The notes: generated by a model not told the origin, from the letters alone. A DNA stretch of 64,000 bases from Nannocystis pusilla (GCF_026626665.1 NZ_JAPNKE010000002.1:6549168-6613167), one strand, 5' to 3'; shown: positions 1 to 15,703, counted from the first letter of the stretch. Translations and numbers: made by a program.

Positions 1-254
1 AGGCAGGCCTCGGCCGCCTCGGCGTCGAACGCCACCCGGTCGGCCTCCAGCGCCCTCAGGAGGTACTGGAAGCGCCCGTGCGAGTCCCACACCAGCGCGT
101 CGCGGCACTGCCCGCGCGACTGGAACACCGAGCAGCCGGTCGACCAGGCGCACAGCGCCTCCTCGTACTCGCCGGCGAAGTTCTCGGGCGTCGCCGGCTG
201 GGCGCACCGCCGCCGCAGCGAACCTAGCACCAACCCGGGGATCGTCTTCCTCAT
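1..254 (-). CDS. Hypothetical Cys-containing protein, 3' end cut by window
   Basis: The reading frame runs leftward from the ATG at 254 (MRKTIPGLVLG...) to the window edge without a stop, so the C-terminus is missing. The visible 84 residues include EEALCAWSTGC, QCRDALVW and a run near DAEAAEAC. These match in order and spacing the N-terminal domain of the next lipoprotein upstream (ETYCDWAVRC, DCRAVEF, FDAAAAASC), so the two are tandem paralogues on the same strand. The short hydrophobic start followed by RRRC is a poor lipobox; the true start could be elsewhere, or the signal may be degenerate. Function unknown; probably exported. Confidence 0.55.
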   Translation of the reverse strand, partial: MRKTIPGLVLGSLRRRCAQPATPENFAGEYEEALCAWSTGCSVFQSRGQCRDALVWDSHGRFQYLLRALEADRVAFDAEAAEAC

Positions 255-258
255 ATCA

Positions 259-274
259 ATGTCCTCCAAGACAT
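259..274. repeat. Short hairpin of the TGTC/GACA family between two genes
   Basis: ATGTC, six-base loop, GACAT lies between the stop of the upstream minus-strand lipoprotein gene (TAA at 285-287) and the start of the downstream one. It belongs to the window-wide class of TGTCC/GGACA hairpins placed at gene ends. Terminator or REP-like role is inferred. Confidence 0.4.
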
Positions 275-284
275 GTCCTAAGCG

Positions 285-1511
285 TTATGTTCCTTGAGGC
301 AGCTCGTCCTCGCCCGGCACCGCGCACGCGCCGGCGAGCTGCGGCGCCCGGCAGCGGGCCGAGGCCGGGTCCCAGCCGTCGCACTGCAGGGCCCCGGCGC
401 AGCGGATCGAGTCGCCGCACGGCTCGCCCTCGCGGGCCAGCGCCACGCACCTCTGCGAGTACCAGTCGCAGCTGCTGGTCAGGTCGCACGGGCCGGTCGC
501 GCACGAATCGCCCGGGCCCGGCGCCGCCGCGCACTGGCCCTGCGGGTCGCAGAACGAGCCGAGCGTGCTGCAGCCGAGGTACCAGTCGGGCAGGCAGGCC
601 CCGCCGAGCGGCGCGTAGGCGTAGCAGCGGCCGTCGCTGACGAAGCCCGGGTCGGCGCAGTACAGCCCCGGCTCGCAGCCGACGTCGCCGAAGTCGGCGC
701 ACGACTCCCCCTCACCGAGCAGCGCCCGACACTCGCCGGTGTTGAAGTCGCAGTAGCCGTCGGCGACGCACTCGTCGAAGCCCTGGCAGGCCGCCCCGAC
801 CGGCTGCTTCGCGGTGCACACCGTGAACATCCCGGTGTTGCCGTCGCGGCCGCAGAAGCTGCCCGCCTGGCAGCGGCTGTTGCCGTTGCACGGCGTCCCG
901 ATCGGCAGCGACGCCAGCGGCCGGCAGCCGCCGAGGCAGCACGCCTCGGTGCAGCTCGGGTCGAAGCCGCACACCATCGTCGCCGCCTCCTGCGGCGCGC
1001 ACTCGACCGACAGCAGGCACGGCCCGTTCACCACCATCGTCCCGCGCAAGATCGCGTCGCAGGCCGCCTGCCCGGCCAGCTCGGCCTCGTCGGCCACGTA
1101 CGTGCCCGGCATCTCGCAGCCGCGCGCCTCGACGTAGGCCAGGCAGCTCGCCGCCGCCGCCGCGTCGAACACCAGCCGCCCCGCCGCCTCCGACGCCAGC
1201 AAGTACTCGACCGCCTGCCCGCCGGCGCCGTCGTCGAGCCGCGCCTCCGCCAGCAGCCGCGGCGGGTAGGCCACTTCGAAGAACTCGACCGCGCGGCAGT
1301 CCGCCGCCGCGGCGAACGCCCCGCAGCGGACCGCCCAATCACAATATGTCTCTTCGGCCAGGTCGAAGAAGTCCGCCAGGACGATCGCCTCGCCGGTCGT
1401 CCCGGAGTCCGCGCCCGTGCCCGAGTCCGTGTCGGTCGCCGTCGGCTCCCCGCCGCACGCAAGCACCCCGGCCACGACCACGGCGACACCCCAACCCGAA
1501 CTCAGGCGCAT
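285..1511 (-). CDS. Cys-rich surface lipoprotein
   Basis: A 408-residue protein with a clear lipoprotein signal (MRLSSGWGVAVVVAGVLAC, lipobox VLAC at about residue 19), followed by a Thr/Ser/Asp/Gly linker. The first domain (about 45-150) has paired Cys motifs (TYCDWAVRC, SCLAYVEARGC). It is followed by a Cys-rich region with repeated patterns such as GxxCxxxxxCxxGxYC, similar in flavour to Dickkopf- or EB-like disulfide modules found in many myxobacterial surface proteins. It is predicted to be anchored to a membrane; no enzymatic motif is visible. The partial gene at the left edge is a paralogue of its N-terminal domain. Confidence 0.8.
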   Translation of the reverse strand: MRLSSGWGVAVVVAGVLACGGEPTATDTDSGTGADSGTTGEAIVLADFFDLAEETYCDWAVRCGAFAAAADCRAVEFFEVAYPPRLLAEARLDDGAGGQAVEYLLASEAAGRLVFDAAAAASCLAYVEARGCEMPGTYVADEAELAGQAACDAILRGTMVVNGPCLLSVECAPQEAATMVCGFDPSCTEACCLGGCRPLASLPIGTPCNGNSRCQAGSFCGRDGNTGMFTVCTAKQPVGAACQGFDECVADGYCDFNTGECRALLGEGESCADFGDVGCEPGLYCADPGFVSDGRCYAYAPLGGACLPDWYLGCSTLGSFCDPQGQCAAAPGPGDSCATGPCDLTSSCDWYSQRCVALAREGEPCGDSIRCAGALQCDGWDPASARCRAPQLAGACAVPGEDELPQGT

Positions 1512-1542
1512 GCCCCACGCTACGGGCCGCGCGCACGGCCTG

Positions 1543-2765
1543 TCAACGCGCCTGCGCCAGCGGAGGCGCGGGCGGGCCCGCGCTCGCGGAACGGCGCTCT
1601 GCCAGGGCTTTGCGGGCCCCTGCGGCCTCGCCGATCAGCACCGTCGCCGCGCAGCTGGCCGTCAGGCTCGAGCGGGCGCGCTCGACCGCCTTGCGCACGC
1701 AGCCCGCCAGCCTGGGATCGGCCGCGTCGACCCGCACCAGCCCGGCCCGCCCGCCGCGGTAGCTCCAGGCCACCGCCACCGCCGCCCCGGCCGGCGCGCA
1801 GGCGTCGAGCGCCGCCTTGTGGGCCGCCACGCCCTCGAGCGCCTCCGCCAGCGCCAGCGGGTCGGTCTGCGGCATGCGGCAGGACAGCTCGTGGACCGTC
1901 AGCCCGGCCATCGTCAGCGTCGGCGCGCGGCTCGTCAGCGCCACCTCGATCTTGCGCCCGCGCGACTTCTTCAGCTGCGCCGCCAGGCCGCACGCGTCGT
2001 CGTCCCCGCCCTCGCACGCGCGCGCGAACAGGCCGGCCGCCCGGGTCGTGTCCGCCGCCGTGCCGACCCCGCGCAGCGCCGCCAGCCCCTCGCGCAGGCA
2101 CCCCGCCGGCTGGGCCCCGCGCACGCCCGGGCGAAGAACTCGACCGCGCGCGCGTTCTCGCCGGGCTGCCCGTTCGCCTCGTCGTACAGCAAGATCCCCG
2201 CGTTGAAGCAGCCCGTCGCGTGCCCGAGCCCGCACGCCTGCGCGAACGAGCCCGCCGCGCGGCCCGGGTCGCGCGCCGGCAGCCCGCGACCTGCCTCGTA
2301 GAACAGCCCCGCGGTGAAGCACGCGAACGCGTCCTGCTTCACACAGCCGAGCTCGAACATGCCCAGCGCCCGCGGCGGGTCGGCCGGCACGGCTGTCCCT
2401 TCGGCCAGCATCGATCCGACCGTCGCGCAGGCCGCGGCGAAGCCGAGCCGGCACGCGCGGTCGTACAGGCCGACCGCGCGGGCCGGGTCCCTGGGCCCGC
2501 CGCCGACCCCGCCGCGCAGCACCCCGGCTAGGTTCGAGCAGCCGGCCGCATGTCCCAGAGAACATGACCGATCGAGCAGGCGCACCGCCTCGTCCGGGCG
2601 CTGCAGCCCGAGCGCCTGCATGCCCTGATCGTTGCACTCCGCCGGCTCGCAGCGGAGCGGCGGCGGTCCGGGCGGCGGCGCCGGCTCCTGCGTCGTCCCC
2701 GAGCAGGCGGACACGATCGCCAGGAGGCCCGCAGCCAGCAGCGGGAGACGCCGGTCCGTGCGCAT
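1543..2765 (-). CDS. Sel1-repeat lipoprotein (one frameshift)
   Basis: ATG at 2765 gives MRTDRRLPLLAAGLLAIVSAC, a type II signal peptide with lipobox VSAC. Next come Cys-flavoured Sel1 (short TPR-like) repeats, each with the pattern AVxLxxRACxLGxAxxCxNLG; about six are visible. The C-terminal about 130 residues (from KSRGRKIEVALTSRAP) form a separate unrecognised domain. The frame breaks near 2115; adding one G to the GGGG run on the coding strand joins ARAC to QPAGCLREGLAAL and completes the repeat, so I treat it as one gene of about 407 residues. Sel1 repeats mediate protein-protein contacts; the partner is unknown. Confidence 0.72.
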
Positions 2766-3008
2766 ATTTGCGCGAGCGTGGCCCACCCCCGGGAGGGTCA
2801 ATCCTCCGCGGGCGCGGGCAGCCCGTCGCCCTCGCCGCGAGCGATCTGCTCTCTCCCTCGTGCGGCCACGCGCCTCGCCTCGCGACGCCACCGCAAGGAA
2901 TGGGCCTCCTCGCCATCGACCTTCGCGAGCCCCGGGGAGGATGACGCCCGCGCCCGTCGCCTGCACTCACCGTGCATCGCCGCTGCGGACGCCTCGCTCC
3001 GGCGATCG

Positions 3009-3184
3009 CAACCCTGAACAGGGACTACACGCATCATCGCCGCCCCGAGGTCCCTCGCCCTCTCGTCCTGTCTCTCGCCGGCACCGCCCGAACGGCCTCC
3101 GCCGGCCCCGCCGACCGAATCGTCGCCCGCGCCGCGAAGACCTCCGGGCCACCGCCGGCAGCCAACCCTGAACAGGGACTACAC
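3009..3184 (+). repeat. Two exact 22-bp direct repeats with a CCCTGAACAGGG stem
   Basis: Copies lie at 3009-3030 and 3163-3184 (core CCCTGAACAGGGACTACAC). They are identical over 22 bases while the flanks differ. Each contains the inverted repeat CCCTG-AA-CAGGG. Start-to-start distance is 154 bp, too wide for a CRISPR unit. A protein-binding site pair or small repeat element upstream of the kinase gene is possible. Confidence 0.6.
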
Positions 3185-3294
3185 ACATTTACGCGAGCGC
3201 CGACGGTCCACTCCGCCCCCCAGCCGCCTCGCCGGCGCGCGACCGCGATCGCCGGGTCAGGGCGTGGCGACCGCGTCTCGTCGCGCCGTGCCCG

Positions 3295-3314
3295 ACATGT
3301 CCCTTCAAACATGT
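3295..3314. repeat. ACATGT hairpin pair
   Basis: Two ACATGT palindromes separated by 8 bases (ACATGTCCCTTCAAACATGT), about 300 bp upstream of the chosen kinase start. It resembles the TGTCCCTTC...ACA class of hairpins seen elsewhere in the window. Confidence 0.4.
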
Positions 3315-3618
3315 CTCATCAAACACCTCATGATATCGCCGCGTCCGCTCGCCGCCCACATCCGCGACCTGCGGCTGCGGGTGTGTGCGAACGCCACGTC
3401 GTGAGCCCCGGCGAACCGGCGCCGTGGGGGTCCGCTCGGCGGCGGGCGCGGTCGTCTCGCCGGCGGTAACACTCGGGATCTTCCCAAGTTTTCGGTGGCA
3501 TCGCGGCGGGCGCGCCTTTCGGCGCTGTCATGATCGAGGGGGACGGCGCATGCGAAAGCTGCGTATCCTCCTGGGACGCGAGGGCCCTTCGGGTCTCTCG
3601 GCGACGGAGAGCTCGACC

Positions 3619-9879
<6,261 letters not shown>

Positions 9880-9892
9880 CGGAGGTGTCGTC

Positions 9893-11649
9893 ATGACCGC
9901 GCGCGACCGAGTCAACATCCTCCTCGTCGACGACCAGCCGGCCCGGCTGCTCAGCTACGAGGCCATCCTCGCGCCGCTCGAGCAGAACCTGGTGCGCGCG
10001 TCCTCGGGCGTCGAGGCGCTGCAGAAGCTGCTGCGCGAGGAGTTCGCCGTCATCCTCCTCGACGTCAGCATGCCGGAGATGGACGGCTTCGAGACCGCGG
10101 CGATGATCCACCAGCACCCGCGCTTCGAGCGGACGCCGATCATCTTCGTCACCGGCCACAACATCACCGACCTCGACGCCCTCCGCGGCTACGAGCTCGG
10201 CGCGGTCGACTACGTGTACGTGCCGATCGTCCCGGAGATCCTGCGCGGCAAGGTCTCGGTGCTGGTCGAGCTGCACCTCAAGCGCCAGGAGCTGGTGCGG
10301 GCCAACCGCGAGCTCGAGCAGGCCAACGCCCAGCTCGCGCTGGCCAACACCACCCTGCAGGCCGAGAAGACCCGCGAGCTCGAGCAGCTCAACGCGGTGC
10401 TCGAGCAGGCCAACGCCGGCCTGGCCGAGGCCAACCGCACCCTCGCCGCCGAGGTCGCCGAGCGACTGCGGGCCGAGGAGGCGCTGCGGCACACGCACGA
10501 GCAGCTGCGCGAGGCCGACCGCCAGAAGGACGAGTTCCTGGCCATGCTGGCCCACGAGCTGCGCAACCCGCTGGCCCCGATCCACAGCGCCGTCGAGCTG
10601 ATGGGCGTCAAGGAGATCGACGACCCCGAGATCCGCTGGTGCCGCGACGTGATCGAGCGCCAGACCGAGCAGCTGCACCGCCTGGTCGACGACCTGCTCG
10701 ACGTCTCGCGGATCACCCAGGGCAAGATCAAGCTGCAGAGCGCCCCGCTCGAGGTCGCGGCGGTGATAAGCCGCGCGCTCGAGACGACCCGCCCGCTGAT
10801 CGACGCCCGCCGCCACCAGATCGCCGTCAGCGCCCCCGAGGACCCGATCTGGATCGAGGGCGACCGCACGCGCCTGACCCAGGTCGTCGGCAACCTGCTC
10901 AACAACGCCGCCAAGTACACCCCGGAGGGCGGGCAGATCCGCCTCACCGTCGAGCTCGCTGGCCCCGACGCGCTGGTGCTGATCCGCGTCGCCGACTCGG
11001 GCACCGGGATCTCCGGCGAGATGCTCCCGAAGTGTTCAAGCTGTTCACGCAGGTCGACCGCACCGTCCACCAGGCCCAGGGCGGCCTCGGCATCGGCCTG
11101 GCGCTGGTCCGCCGCCTGGTCGAGCTGCACGGCGGCTCGGTCGCCGCCCACAGCGAGGGGCCCGGCAGGGGCAGCGAGTTCACCGTCAAGCTGCCGCTGC
11201 TGCGCCGGGAGACCGCCGCCGAGCCGGCCCCGACAACCCCGGCGGCCCCGGCCCCGAGCCCCACGGCCCGCAAGGTGCTCGTGGTCGACGACAACGTCGA
11301 CGCCGCCCTCAGCCTGGCCGGCCTGCTCAAGGTGAGCGGCAACATCGTCGAGACCGCTTACGACGGCCAGCAGGGCATCGACGCCGCCGACCGATTCCGC
11401 CCCGAGGTCATCTTCCTCGACCTCGGCATGCCGAAGCTCGACGGCTTCGGCGCCGCCTCGTGGATCCGCTCGCAGCCGTGGGCCGAAGACGTTCTCTTGA
11501 TCGCAGTCACCGGCTGGGGCCAGGAGGACGTGCGCACGCGGACCCAGCAGTCCGGCTTCGACGCCCACCTGGTCAAGCCGGTCAACTTCGCCAAGCTGAG
11601 CCGGCTGATGGACCAACACCGCAGCGCCGGGCGCAAGAGCGTCGGTTGA
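9893..11649 (+). CDS. REC - coiled coil - histidine kinase - REC hybrid protein (one frameshift)
   Basis: ATG at 9893 follows GGAGGT and lies 13 bp after the previous stop, so the two kinases form an operon. Domains: N-terminal receiver (VDDQPARLL, phospho-acceptor Asp57 in LLDVSMPEMDG); a long heptad-type coiled coil (RANRELEQANAQLALANTT...); HisKA with His221 (MLAHELRNPLAP); HATPase (GNLLNNAAKYT, ADSGTGIS, GGLGIGLALVRRL); C-terminal receiver (VVDDNVDAA, FLDLGMPKLDG, lysine in HLVKPVN). The frame breaks at about 11033 (AAGTGTTC); one extra G gives LPKVFKLFTQVD and restores a single protein of about 585 residues. A REC at both ends suggests it receives phosphate from the giant kinase and passes it on. 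Confidence 0.88.
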
Positions 11650-11681
11650 CCCCGCCTGCCGCGCGCCCCGGGGCCGCCAGA

Positions 11682-11723
11682 CCTGTCCCGAGGACAGGCG
11701 TCAGTTCCTGTCTTCTGAGACAG
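11682..11723. terminator. Two adjacent hairpins after the kinase gene
   Basis: CCTGTCC-CGA-GGACAGG (perfect 7-bp arms, 11682-11698) is followed by CTGTC-N6-GACAG (11708-11723), 33 bp after the stop. There is no T tract. The likely role is a terminator or mRNA 3'-end element of the window-wide TGTCC/GGACA family. Confidence 0.55.
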
Positions 11724-11844
11724 CCTCGGACGGCCGTCCGCCCGCCCGCGACCGGCGCGGCCGCGCCCGCGTCATTGCCGCACTTCAGTACCGTGTTTTC
11801 ACGACTATTGAGTGAATTCCGCGTCCGCGGTAGCAATCTTGCGC

Positions 11845-12453
11845 ATGGCCGCACCGCCTCGCCCTCCCCGCGACGACGATCCGCGCTCGGAGCCATGGGC
11901 GTCGATCGACGAGGTCGCCGCGCACCTCGGGGTGCGCAAGGACTCGATCTACCGCTGGATCGAGCGCCGCGGGCTACCGGCGCAGAAGATCGGCAAGCTG
12001 TGGAAGCTGAAGCTGTCGGAGGTCGACAAGTGGATGCTCGCCGAGGGCCAGCGCCGCTCGGAGACGCCGGGGCAGAACCCGGCGACGGCGACGCCGAGGG
12101 ACTACGTGCTGGTCGTCGACGACGACGAGATGGTCCGCGAGTCGTTGCGCGACTTCCTGGTCGACGAGGGCTACGGCGTGCTGGCCGCCGCCGACGGCGT
12201 CGAGGCGTTCGAGCTGCTCGCCGCGCCCGCCACGCCGCTGCCGGCCGTCATCGTCCTCGACCTCAAGATGCCGCGCATGGGCGGCAAGGAGTTCCGCGAG
12301 GCCAAGGCCCGCGACCCTCGCCTGGCGCCGATCCCCGTGCTGCTGGTGACCGCCGAGCGCCGCGTCGAGGCCGGCGGTGCGATCGTGCTGCGCAAGCCGA
12401 TCGATCTGGGCGCGCTGCGCGAGGCGCTGCGCAAGCTGCTGGAGCGTCGATGA
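11845..12453 (+). CDS. HTH (excisionase/MerR-type)-REC response regulator
   Basis: A 202-residue protein from ATG 11845 (MAAPPRPPRDDDPRSE); an in-frame GTG at 11812 would add 11 residues. The N-terminal domain (about residues 15-60) reads PWASIDEVAAHLGVRKDSIYRWIERRG, a winged-HTH of the excisionase type with the usual GRLWRF-like wing (GKLWKLK). The C-terminal domain (about 85-200) is a receiver with acidic DDDE, phospho-acceptor in VIVLDLKMPRMGG and the conserved lysine in LRKPIDL. DNA-binding first and receiver second is the reverse of most response regulators. It sits 10 bp before the next kinase gene and is probably its output partner. Confidence 0.82.
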   Translation: MAAPPRPPRDDDPRSEPWASIDEVAAHLGVRKDSIYRWIERRGLPAQKIGKLWKLKLSEVDKWMLAEGQRRSETPGQNPATATPRDYVLVVDDDEMVRESLRDFLVDEGYGVLAAADGVEAFELLAAPATPLPAVIVLDLKMPRMGGKEFREAKARDPRLAPIPVLLVTAERRVEAGGAIVLRKPIDLGALREALRKLLERR

Positions 12454-12463
12454 GGAGCCCGCG

Positions 12464-13537
12464 ATGAGCCGCACCGCTGACGACGACACCCGCGCCGCCG
12501 AGCGCCGCTTCACCGCGCTGGCGCAGGCGACCGGTCAGACCGTGTGGCGGCTGGCGCCCGACGGCGACCGCCCGCTCGAGGACTCGCCGGGCTTCCGCGC
12601 GCTGACCGGCGTGAGCCGCGAGCAATGGCTGGAGCGCGGGCTGCTCGCCGGCGTGCACGCCGAAGACCGCGAGCACGTCGAGGCGTCCGTGCGCGCGGCC
12701 TTCGCTGCCGGCGCCGCGTGGGAGCTCGAGGTCCGCCTGCCGCGGCCCGACGGTCAGCCCGCCTGGACGCTGCTGCGCGCCGCCCCGGTGACCGACGCGC
12801 GCGGCGAACGGCTCGAGTGGGTCGGCGTCGCCGCCGACATCCACAAGCGCAAGGACGTCGAGACCTTCCGCGAGATGATGCTCGGGATCCTCGGCCACGA
12901 CCTGCGCAACCCGCTGAACGCGATGATGGTCTCGGCCCAGCTGGCCCTCCTGCGCGCGCGCGAGGAGCCGGTCCGCACCCCGCTCGAGCGCGTGCTCGCC
13001 AGCGGCGAGCGCATGGGTCGCCTCATCGAGCAGCTGCTCGACCTGACGCAGGTGCGACTGGGCCGCGGGATCGCGATCGGCCCGGTCGCCGCCGACCTGC
13101 GGGAGATCGTCGAGCAGGCGATCGAGGAGCTGCCGAACGGCAAGACGCGGGTCCGCTTCGACGCCGTCGGCGACCTGCGCGGCACCTGGGACTTCGACCG
13201 CCTGCTGCAGGTCGTCACCATCCTGGTCGGCAACGCCATCGATCACGGCACGCCCGGCACCACGATCACCGTGCGCGCCGTCGGCGACGCCCCCGACGCC
13301 GTCGAGCTGACGGTCCACAACCTCGGCCCGGCCGTCCCCGAGAGCGTGCGCGACTCGGTGTTCGAACCGTTCCGCCGCACCGACCCCGCCCGCCGCCACG
13401 GGGCCCGCGCCCTCGGCCTCGGCCTGTTCGTCACCCGCCAGCTGGTGCTCGCCCACGGCGGGACGATCGCGTTCGAGTCGAGCGACGCCGGCGGCAACCT
13501 GATGCACGTCCACCTGCCGCGACGCCCGCCCGCGTAG
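12464..13537 (+). CDS. PAS-domain sensor histidine kinase
   Basis: ATG 12464 follows GAGGAG with good spacing, 10 bp after the HTH-REC stop, so the two form an operon. The 357-residue soluble kinase has an N-terminal PAS/PAC domain (about 15-135, ending LEWVGVAADIHKRKD), HisKA with His145 (LGHDLRNPLNAMM), and a HATPase with VGNAIDHG, a somewhat degenerate G1 box (VHNLGPAVP in place of DxGxG) and ALGLGLFVTRQL. There is no receiver and no membrane segment. Its natural partner is the adjacent HTH-REC regulator, forming a classical two-gene system within a cluster of hybrids. Confidence 0.88.
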   Translation: MSRTADDDTRAAERRFTALAQATGQTVWRLAPDGDRPLEDSPGFRALTGVSREQWLERGLLAGVHAEDREHVEASVRAAFAAGAAWELEVRLPRPDGQPAWTLLRAAPVTDARGERLEWVGVAADIHKRKDVETFREMMLGILGHDLRNPLNAMMVSAQLALLRAREEPVRTPLERVLASGERMGRLIEQLLDLTQVRLGRGIAIGPVAADLREIVEQAIEELPNGKTRVRFDAVGDLRGTWDFDRLLQVVTILVGNAIDHGTPGTTITVRAVGDAPDAVELTVHNLGPAVPESVRDSVFEPFRRTDPARRHGARALGLGLFVTRQLVLAHGGTIAFESSDAGGNLMHVHLPRRPPA

Positions 13538-14423
13538 CGCCCGCGACGACGGCACGCTCGGCCGCCTCGTCCGTCCCACGACGAGCGACACTCGCGACCG
13601 GCTGCATCACTCCTCGTCCGTCCCACGACGAGCGACCGCTCGCGAGCGGCAGCATCGCTCCTCGTCCGTCCCACGAGCGAGCGACACTCGCGAGCGACGG
13701 CATCGACCGCGCCCCCCACGACGAGCGACACGGCTGCAACGACCTCCCCGTCCGCACCTGTCGCGCGACCTCCGACCGCGCCCGAAGAGCGACGCCACGC
13801 CGACCCGACCTCGCTCGCACCTCGCTGCGAGCGACGCAGCATCCGGCATCCTGCTTCCGCCCGCGACAGCAGCCGCGCGACCTCGCGACCGCGACCGCAT
13901 TTTCTGCCGCGAGCGATACCGTCGCGTGGACGACCGCCTCCCCGCCTCGGCGAGCTCAGCGGTGCTCCGGCTCCGGTGCGCGGGGCGCTCCCCCGCCGCG
14001 TCCGCCGGCCCGGCCCTCGACGCAGGCCCGCGGATCGAAACAGCCTTCTACGCGCCCCTGGGGCCCCTTCCGGGCCGATCCAGCCCGTATGATGATTCCG
14101 CCTCGACGGCGACCCCACATTCTCAAATGTGGTGACTCGCCGACCGTCGCCGCGATCTCCATCGCCTCGAGTCGGGCCTTTCGAAGTCATTGGCAATATT
14201 ATTTTAGGGTTTTACCTGATGACAAAGCCGGTTTTAGCCCCATTTCTGGCCGTCACGAAACGAGGTCTCAGTCGGACAAAGTCGAGTAAAGTCGAAGAAA
14301 AACCGCGCATATACCGCACTTAACAGCGTTCCTTACGAGATCTTGATGCGAACTGCCCCTCTTCTTTACGTCCTCTTTATCTGATCATTGCGAATCTATT
14401 GGAGGTCAGACGAGGGGTCCACA
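13538..14423. other. Long intergenic region before the sigma factor gene
   Basis: About 890 bp without a convincing gene. It starts with tandem repeats of about 48 bp (13565-13735), continues as GC-rich DNA, contains the hairpin CCACATT-CTCA-AATGTGG (14115-14132), and ends in a markedly AT-richer stretch (about 14180-14420) leading to the sigma gene. That stretch includes a repeated AAAGTCGA motif near 14278-14295. The AT-rich part is probably the promoter and leader of the sigma gene; no single box pair stood out. Confidence 0.5.
13565..13735 (+). repeat. Tandem repeat, period 47-48 bp, 3 full units plus a partial
   Basis: The motif CCTCGTCCGTCCCACGACGA begins at 13565, 13612 and 13660 (the third lacks a few bases), with a truncated copy ending near 13735. 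Each unit carries a small CTCGT...ACGAG stem. It lies directly after the PAS kinase stop, like the array after the KaiB-linked kinase. Confidence 0.65.
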
Positions 14424-15664
14424 ATGCTGAATCGAATCACCAACTCCGGGAATGATTGCACGTTCAATGCGCCGATCGGTGGTGCGACGACCGCGCGGTA
14501 CTTCCGCGAACTCGCCGATGTCACGGTGATGGGGAAGGACGAGGAGATGGCTGCGGCCACCCGCCTGGTCGAGCTGAAGAAGGCCATGTGGGCCGCCTTC
14601 CTGAGCTACCCGCCGTTCGTCTCGGCCATCTGCGCCCTGATCGGCGAGCGTCTGTCGGCCGAGGCCGTCCCGCCGGCCGTGCTCGAGGCCGTCGAGAAGA
14701 CCTCTCGCGCCCTCCGCGACCGCGTCCTGAAGAGCCACGAGGAGGCCTTCAACGCCGCGCGCAACGCCCTCATCGATCGCCTGGTGTTCGCCGACGTCGA
14801 CAGCGTCGTCGCCGACTCCATCCTCGCCGACCTCACCGGCCTCGAGGGTGACCGCGGCGTCGCCACCAACATGAAGGTCAAGCCCCCTACCGCGACAGCG
14901 CGCCCTTCGTCCGCTACGTCGCCGCCGCCCGCAAGGCCCACAACGCGGTCATGCTGGCCAAGAACGCCTTCGTGCGCTCCAACCTCCGCCTCGTCGTCGC
15001 CATCGCCCGCCGCTTCGCCCGCAGCTCGATCCCGCTGCAGGACCTCATCCAGGACGGCAACATGGGCCTGATGAAGGCCGTCGACCGCTTCGACCCCACC
15101 CGCGGCTGCCGCTTCGCCACCTACGCGGCCTGGTGGATCCGCTACGCCATCACCCGCGCCATCGTCGACACCGACCGCAGCGTCCGTCTGCCCCTCCACA
15201 TGATCGACGCCTGCAAGAAGGTCAATCGCGCCCGCCGCGAGTACGAGGTCATGTACGGCCGCACCCCCACCGACGAGGAGCTGTCCTCGGCCACCGGCAT
15301 CAGCATGGAGCGCATCCAGCGGATGAGCTGGTCGCTCATCGACCAGCCGCTCAGCCTCTCCCTCCCGGCCACCCGCGACGGCGAGAGCAGCCTCGCCGAC
15401 ACCCTCGTCGACGCCAGCCAGGCCACCCCCTACGAGCTGATGGACTCCGCCCTCCTGCAGGACGCCCTCCTCGAGGTGTTCGACAAGCTCTCGCCGATGG
15501 AGGCCGACATCCTCCGCAAGCGCGTCGGCCTCGACGGCGAGCCCGAGCTCACCCTCAAGGAGATCGGCGCCAACTACTCGCTCTCGCGCGAGCGCATCCG
15601 TCAGCTGCAGGAGCAGGCGCTGCGCAAGCTCCGCTCGGAGTTCGAGCGCCGCCAGCTCATGTAA
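14424..15664 (+). CDS. Sigma-70 family sigma factor (group 1/2, one frameshift)
   Basis: ATG 14424 follows GAGGGG with good spacing. The reconstructed 413-residue protein has region 1.2 (ARYFRELADVTVMGKDEEMAAATRLVELK), a non-essential linker, region 2.1-2.4 (NLRLVVAIARRF, LIQDGNMGLMKAVDRFDP, FATYAAWWIRYAITRAI), region 3 (YGRTPTDEELSSATG) and region 4.1-4.2 with ANYSLSRERIRQLQEQALRKLR. This is the RpoD/RpoS-type layout without a long acidic 1.1, so an alternative group 2 factor is likely. The frame breaks at about 14885 in CCCCC; one extra C gives PPYRDSAPFVRYV and restores the protein. It sits between the two-component genes and kaiC, with a strong terminator after it. Confidence 0.86.
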
Positions 15665-15703
15665 AGAGTTCCTCTCTCGACCCCCTTACGACCCCCCGAC
15701 CAC

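Larger units (their letters stand above)
2766..3618. other. Intergenic region upstream of the HAMP-repeat kinase
   Basis: No convincing gene is seen in about 850 bp. It holds two exact copies of a 22-bp element with a CCCTG-AA-CAGGG core and an ACATGT hairpin pair (both listed separately). It must also hold the promoters for the divergent Sel1 lipoprotein gene and the large kinase, but no sigma-70 or sigma-54 boxes could be assigned with confidence. Confidence 0.5.

Noticed and set aside
3009-3184. Minimal CRISPR (two repeats)
   Set aside because: A spacer of about 130 bp is far too long and there are only two copies.
14175-14300. Sigma-54 promoter (TTGGCA near 14190)
   Set aside because: The GC of the -12 element is missing at the required spacing.
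13538-14423. Small protein-coding genes in the long gap
   Set aside because: Frames are Arg/Ser/Ala-rich shadows without ribosome sites or conserved motifs.
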